Part shown: piece after piece, positions 58,798 through 64,000 of the stretch
Numbering within the stretch: position 1 is the first letter of the stretch
How the letters are laid out: the number at the start of each line of letters is the position of its first letter
Assembly (NCBI RefSeq): GCF_040869045.1
Contig: NC_090320.1
Coordinates: 236,934,978-236,998,977 of the forward strand
DNA: 64,000 nucleotides
Direction: 5' to 3'
Origin: Eurosta solidaginis
Lineage: Eukaryota; Arthropoda; Insecta; Diptera; Tephritidae
The notes under the pieces: model-generated
Databases searched by the model: none
Seen by the model: the letters and a program-made list of their open reading frames with translations, nothing else
What the model was told of the DNA's origin: nothing
Made by a program: the position numbers and the translations under genes

Positions 58798-60004
58798 AAC
58801 ACGATAACTTGAGTAAATTTTGAGGTATCTTGATGAAATTTGGTATGTAGGTTCCTGAGCACTCATATCAGATCGCTATTTAAAATGAACGATATCGGAC
58901 TATAACCACGCCCACTTTTTCGATATCGAAAATTTCGAAAAACCGAAAAAGTGCGATAATTCATTACAAAAGACCGATAAATCGACGAAACTTGGTAGAT
59001 GAGTTGAACTTATGACGCAAAATAGAAAATTAGTAAAATTTTGGACAATGGGCGTGGCACCGCCCACTTTTAAAAGAAGGTAATTTAAAACTTTTGCAAG
59101 CTGTAATTTGGCAGTCGTTGAAGATATCATGATGAAATTTGGCAGGAACGTTACTCTTATTACCATATGTACGCTTATTAAAAATTAGCAAAATCGGAGA
59201 AGGACCACGCCCACTTTTAAAAAAAAATTTTTTTAAAGTAAAATTTTAACAAAAAATTTAATATCTTTACAGTATATAAGTAAATTATGTCAAGATTCAA
59301 CTCCAGTAATGATATGGTGCAACAAAATGCAAAAATAAGAGAAAATTTAAAAATGGGCGTGGCTCCGCCTTTTTTCATTTAATTTGTCTAGGATACTTTT
59401 AACGCCATAAGTCGAACAAAAATTAACCAATCCTTTTGAAATTTGGTAGGGGCATAGATTTTATGGCATTAACGGTTTTCTGTGAAAATGGGCGAAATCG
59501 GTTGATGTCACGCCCAGTTTTTATACACAGTCGTCCGTCTGTCCTTCCGCATGGCCGTTAACACGATAACTTGAGCAAAAATCGATATATCTTTACTAAA
59601 CTCAGTTCACGTACTTATCTGAACTCACTTTATCTTGGTATGAAAAATGAACGAAATCCGACTATGACCACGCCCACTTTTTCGATATCGAAAATTACGA
59701 AAAATGAAAAAAATGCCATAATTCTATACCAAATACGAAAAAAGGGATGAAACATGGTAAGGTAAGGATTGTTTTATTGACGCGAAATAGAACTTTAGAA
59801 AAAACTTTATAAAATGGTTGTGACACCTACCATATTAAGTAGAAGAAAATGAAAAAGTTCTGCAGGGCGAAATAAAAAACCCTTAAAATCTTGGCAGGTA
59901 TTACATATATAAAGAAATTAGCGGTATCCAACAGATGACGTTCTGGGTCACCCTGGTCCACATTTTGGTCGCTATTTGGAAAACGCCTTCACATATACAA
60001 CTAC

Positions 60005-62400
60005 CACCACTCCCTTTTAAAACTCTCATTAATACCTTTAATTTGATACCCATATCGTACAAACTCATTCTAGAGTCACCCCTGGTCCACCTTTATGGCG
60101 ATATTTCGAAAAGGCGAAGACCTATAGAATAAAGCCCACTCCCTTTTAAAAATACTCATTAACACCTTTCATTTGATACCCATATCGTACAAACAAAATC
60201 TAGAGTCAACCCTGGTCCACCTTTATGGCGATATTTCGAAAAGGCGAAGACCTATAGAATAAAGCCCACTCCCTTTTAAAAATACTCATTAACACCTTTC
60301 ATTTGATACCCATATTGCACAAACGAATTCTAGAGTCACCCCTGGCCCACCTTTATGGCGATATCTCGAAACGGCGTCCACCTATGGAACTAAGGATTAC
60401 TCCCTTTTAAAATACTCATTAACACCTTTTTTCACCTGGTCCATCTTTATGGCGATATCTCAAAAAGGCGTCCACCTATAGAACTAAGGCTCACTCCCTC
60501 TTAAAATACTCATTAACTCCTTTCGCTTGATACCCATATTGCACAAACGAATTCTAGAGTCACCCCTGGTCCACCTTTATCGCGATATCTCGAAAAGGGG
60601 TCCACCTATAGAACTAAGCCCCACGCCCTTTTAAAATAATCATTAACACCTTTCATTTGATACCCATATCATACAAACAAATTCTAAAGTCACCCCTGGT
60701 CCACCTTTATGGCGATATCTCGAAACGGCGTCCACCTATAGAACTAAGGCCCACTCCCTTTTAAAATACTCATTAACACCTTTCATTTGATAGCCATATC
60801 GTACAAACAAAGTCTAAAGTCATCCCTGGTCCACCTTTATTGCGATACCTCGAAAAGGCGTCCACCTATAGAACTAAGGCCCACTCCCTTTTAAAATACT
60901 CATTAACTCCTTTCGTTTGATACCCATATTGCACAAACGAATTCTAGAGTCACCCCTGGCCTACCTTTATGGCGTTATCTCGAAACGGCGTCCACCAATG
61001 GAACTAAGGATTAAAAAAAAAAATAATAATAAATGTAAGGCGCGATAACCTCCGAAGAGATCTAAGGCCGAGCTTCTCTTCCAATTTGCGTCGTGCTCCT
61101 CTTGATTTTTCCCTACAAATTGGCCGGACGGGACCTACATGTTTTATGCCGACTCCGAACGGCATCTGCAAGGCAGATGAGTTTTCACTGAGAGCTTTTC
61201 ATGGCAGAAATACAATCGGAGCGCTTGCCAGACACTGCCGAGGGGCGACCCCGCTTAGAAAAATTTTCTTCTAATTGAAAAATCTTATTTCTAAAATTTT
61301 TGATGTTGCTTTGCCCGGGAGTTGAACCCAGGGCATACGGTGTGATAGGCGGAGCACGCTACCATCACACCACGGTGGCCGCCACGAACTAAGGATTACT
61401 GCCTTTTAAAATACTCATTAACACCTTTCTTTTGATACCCATGTTGTACAAACAAATTCTAGGGTCACCCCTGGTCCACCTTTATGGCGATATCTCGAAA
61501 CGGCGTCCACCTATGGAACTAAGGATTACTGCCTTTTAAAATACTCATTAACACCTTTCTTTTGATACCCATGTTGTACAAACAAATTCTAGTGTCACCC
61601 CTGGTCCACCTTTATGGCGATATCTCGAAAATGTGGCCACCTATACAACAACCACCACTCCCTTTTAAAACCCTCATTAATACCTTTCGTTTGATGCCCA
61701 TATTGTACACACAAATTCTAGGGTCACCCCTGGTCCACCTTTATGGGGATATCTCGAAAAGACGACCACCTATACAACACCCACCACTCCTTTTTAAAAC
61801 CCTCATTAATACCTTTCGTTTGATGCCCATATTGTACACACAAATTCTAGGGTCACCCCTGGTCCACCTTTATGGCGATATCTCGAAAAGGCGACCACCT
61901 ATACAACACCCACCACTCCTTTTTAAAACCCTCATTAATACCTTTCGTTTGTTGCCCGTATTGTACAAACACATTCTAGAGTGAACCCTGGACCACCTTT
62001 ATGGCGATATTTCGAAACGGGATTCACCTATAGAACTAAGGCCCACTCCCTTTTAAAATAATCATTAACGCCTTTCGTTTGATGCCCATATTGTACACAT
62101 AAATTCTAGGGTCACCCCTGGTCCACCTTTATGGCGATATCTCGAAACGGCGTCCACCTATGGAACTAAGGATTACTGCCTTTTAAAATACTCATTAACA
62201 CCTTTCTTTTGATACCCATGTTGTACAAACAAATTCTAGGGTCACCCCTGCTCCACCTTTATGGCTATATCCCTAAATGGCGTCCACCTATAGAAATATG
62301 GCCCACTCCCTCAAAAAATACTCTTTAATGCCTTTCATTTGATACACATGTCATACAAACACATTCCAGGGTTTCCCTCGGTTCATTTTCCTACATGGTT
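60005..62400. repeat. 130-bp minisatellite (copy C)
   Basis: Same unit as at 57150, 17-18 copies, period 130 (starts at 60041, 60171 and 60301). One unit near 60421 has a deletion. A SINE splits a unit at 61014-61385. Short frames across it are by-products. Confidence 0.9.
61014..61385 (-). mobile_element. tRNA-SINE, complete, with 13-bp target duplication
   Basis: Full-length 372-bp minus-strand copy: the tRNA-like head is at the right ('ccaccgtggtgtgatgg' in sense, B box in AACCC), the T-rich tail at the left. Perfect GAACTAAGGATTA flanks it (61001-61013 and 61386-61398), the target-site duplication of LINE-driven retroposition. It defines the family's exact ends. Confidence 0.92.
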
Positions 62401-62481
62401 ATTTTCCCTTATGTTGCCACCATAGCTCTCAACTGAGTATGTAATGTTCGGTTACACCCGAACTTAATCTTCCTTACTTGT

Positions 62482-64000
62482 TTTTATTTGGGAATCTTTC
62501 AATCCATTTTTAACTAACTTCGCGGTGACCTAGACTCTTGAAACTTGGCACACAGTTCGAGGCTTGGTGACAAAACACTTTACAGAAAACAAAATTCCCC
62601 TAGGTGGCGCGCTAAGTGAGATAACTACAAATCCCTGAAAAACGAGGGGAATCCTGCAATCGATTTTTGAGTAACTTCCTGGTGAGCTGGAGATATGAAA
62701 CTTGAGCCGCAAGTCAGAAATCAGTGACAATGCAATATCTTATCAAAAAAATTCCGCTAGGTGGCGCATGGATCGAGATATTACGAAAATTAATTTTAAT
62801 TTGGAAATCTTTCAATCCATTTTTAACTAACTTCCCGGTCACATAGAGACTTGTAACTTAGCACATAGTGCGAGACCTGGTGACAATACAATTTATAGAA
62901 AACAGTTGTCCGCTAGGTGGCACGCTAGGTGAGATAACTACAAAATCCCTGAAAAACGAGGGGAATCTTGCGATCGATTTTTGAGTAACTTCCCGGTGAG
63001 CTAGAGACTTGAAACTTGAGCCGTAAGTCAGAACCCAGTGACAATGTAGTATTTAATCAAAAAAATTCCGCTAGGTGGCGCATGGATCGAGATATTAGGA
63101 AAATTAGTTTTAATTTGGGAATCTTTCAATCCATTTTTAACTAACTTTTCGGTTACCTAGAGACTTGTAACTTAGCACATACTTCGAGAACTGGTGACAA
63201 TCCAATTTGTAGAAAACAAAGTTCCGCTAGGTTGCGTGCTAATTGAGATAGCGACAAATCCCTGAAAAACGAGGGGAATCTTGCGATCGATTTTTATGTA
63301 ACTTGCCGGTGAGCTAGAGACTTGGGCCGTGGGTCAGAACCCGGTGACAATGCAACACTTGATCAAAAAAATTCCGCTAGGTGGCGCATGGATCGACATA
63401 TTAGTAAAATTAATTTTAATTTGGGAATCTTTCAATCCATTTTTAACTAACTTCCTAACCTAACCTAACCTCCCGGTTACCTAGAGACTTGTAACTTAGC
63501 ACATATTTTGAGACCCGGTGACAATACAAGTTATAGAAAACAAAGTTCCGCTAAGTGGCGTGCTAATTGAGATAACCACAAATCCCTGAAAAACGAGGGG
63601 TTTCTTGCGATCGATTTTTGAGTAACTTGACGGTGAGCCAGAGACTTGAAACTTGGACCGTGGGTAAGAACCCGGTGACAATGCGACATTTGATCCAAAA
63701 AAAATCGCTAGGCGGCACGCGGATGGAGATAGTAAGAGAACAAATTTTAATTTGGGAATCTTTCAATCCATTATTAACTAACTTCCCGGTTACCTAGAGA
63801 CTTGAAACATGGCACTTAGTTAGAGGCCTGTTGACAATACAGTTTATAGAAAACAAAGTTCCGCTAGATCGCGTGCTAGTCAAGATAACTGCAAATCCTT
63901 GAAAAAAACGGATGGAATCTTGCGATCGATTTTCGAGTAACTTCCCGATGAGCTAGAGACACGAAACTTGGGCCGTAAGTCAGAACCCGGTGACAATGCA
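62482..64000. repeat. Dimeric ~312-bp satellite, continues past window
   Basis: 'ctttcaatccatttttaact' recurs at ~62496, 62809, 63123, 63429 and 63760: period ~306-314 and one 331 owing to an 18-bp insertion. Each period has two related half-units (~155 bp), one with 'ggtggcgcatggatcgagat', the other with 'tgcgtgctaattgagata'. Open reading frames here are repeat by-products. Confidence 0.9.
63454..63471. repeat. Short (CCTAA)n tract, TTAGG-type
   Basis: CCTAA x3 plus CCT lies inside one satellite unit, between 'aactaactt' and 'cccggttac', and is absent from sister units. Confidence 0.8.

Larger units (their letters stand above)
58593..62481 (+). mobile_element. Helentron-like repeat (HINE-TR type), copy C
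   Basis: Intact 3.9-kb copy from 'tatactcagttgagcagagc' to 'cttaatcttccttacttg'. It has a CCGT microsatellite, a unique body shared with copy B, a long 130-bp minisatellite (60005-62400) and a terminal hairpin GTTCGG...CCGAAC. No coding capacity. Satellite phase across it proves insertion. The Helentron class is inferred from architecture. Confidence 0.6.

Noticed and set aside
1..64000. A bacterial or phage-type defence or biosynthetic system
   Set aside because: Gene density, TATA/Inr and poly(A) signals, LINEs, SINEs and satellites are all those of an insect nuclear genome.

Overview
The window is eukaryotic, repeat-dominated, AT-rich insect DNA. The repeat vocabulary points to a higher fly (Diptera, plausibly a tephritid-like lineage): R1-, RTE- and LOA-type LINEs, a Gypsy LTR element, a Penelope-like element, tRNA-derived SINEs, and Helitron- or Helentron-like repeats with central minisatellites. 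No species is claimed. Only one likely host gene is visible: an intronless, secreted, trypsin-fold protein at 48615-49364 (minus) that has lost the catalytic histidine. Everything else is mobile or satellite DNA.

Layout. 1-3541 holds decayed LINE remnants (minus strand), one end of a terminal-inverted-repeat element and a SINE. 3542-26910 is 23.4 kb of four head-to-tail composite repeats. Each has a short 'head', a 3.5-6 kb array of a GATC/CCCG-rich minisatellite with an 89-bp basic unit, and an ~0.8 kb 'tail' ending in an ACATCCAA microsatellite. Read on the minus strand, each ends in a GC-rich hairpin followed by CTAG-T, as Helitrons do. They are best read as tandem non-autonomous Helitron-like elements. 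The unit has no stop codon in any minus frame, which creates many long but spurious ORFs. 26915-34285 is a nearly intact, young Gypsy element (636-bp LTRs, ATAT target duplication). Each LTR carries a different MITE: a Harbinger-like one in the 5' LTR and a hAT-like one in the 3' LTR. Its integrase has two in-frame stops.

34290-43200 carries R1-clade (minus) and LOA-like (plus) LINE remnants, a foldback element and SINE pieces. 43384-44440 is a 118-bp satellite. 44631-47095 contains two large near-perfect palindromes around a truncated Penelope-like element. 48615-49444 is the serine-protease-homologue gene with its own TATA box and poly(A) signal. 49706-51415 is an internally deleted RTE-type LINE. 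52541-57836 and 58593-62481 are two copies of a Helentron-like repeat with a central 130-bp minisatellite. The first is riddled with insertions: an RTE fragment, a Helitron-like repeat and a second Gypsy remnant. The second copy is inserted, in phase, into a dimeric ~312-bp satellite that continues to the window's end.

The window contains no operon or pathway. Its biology is genome turnover: nested transposition, satellite birth from rolling-circle-type transposons, and very recent MITE activity. All calls are from reading by eye; no database or alignment tool was used.
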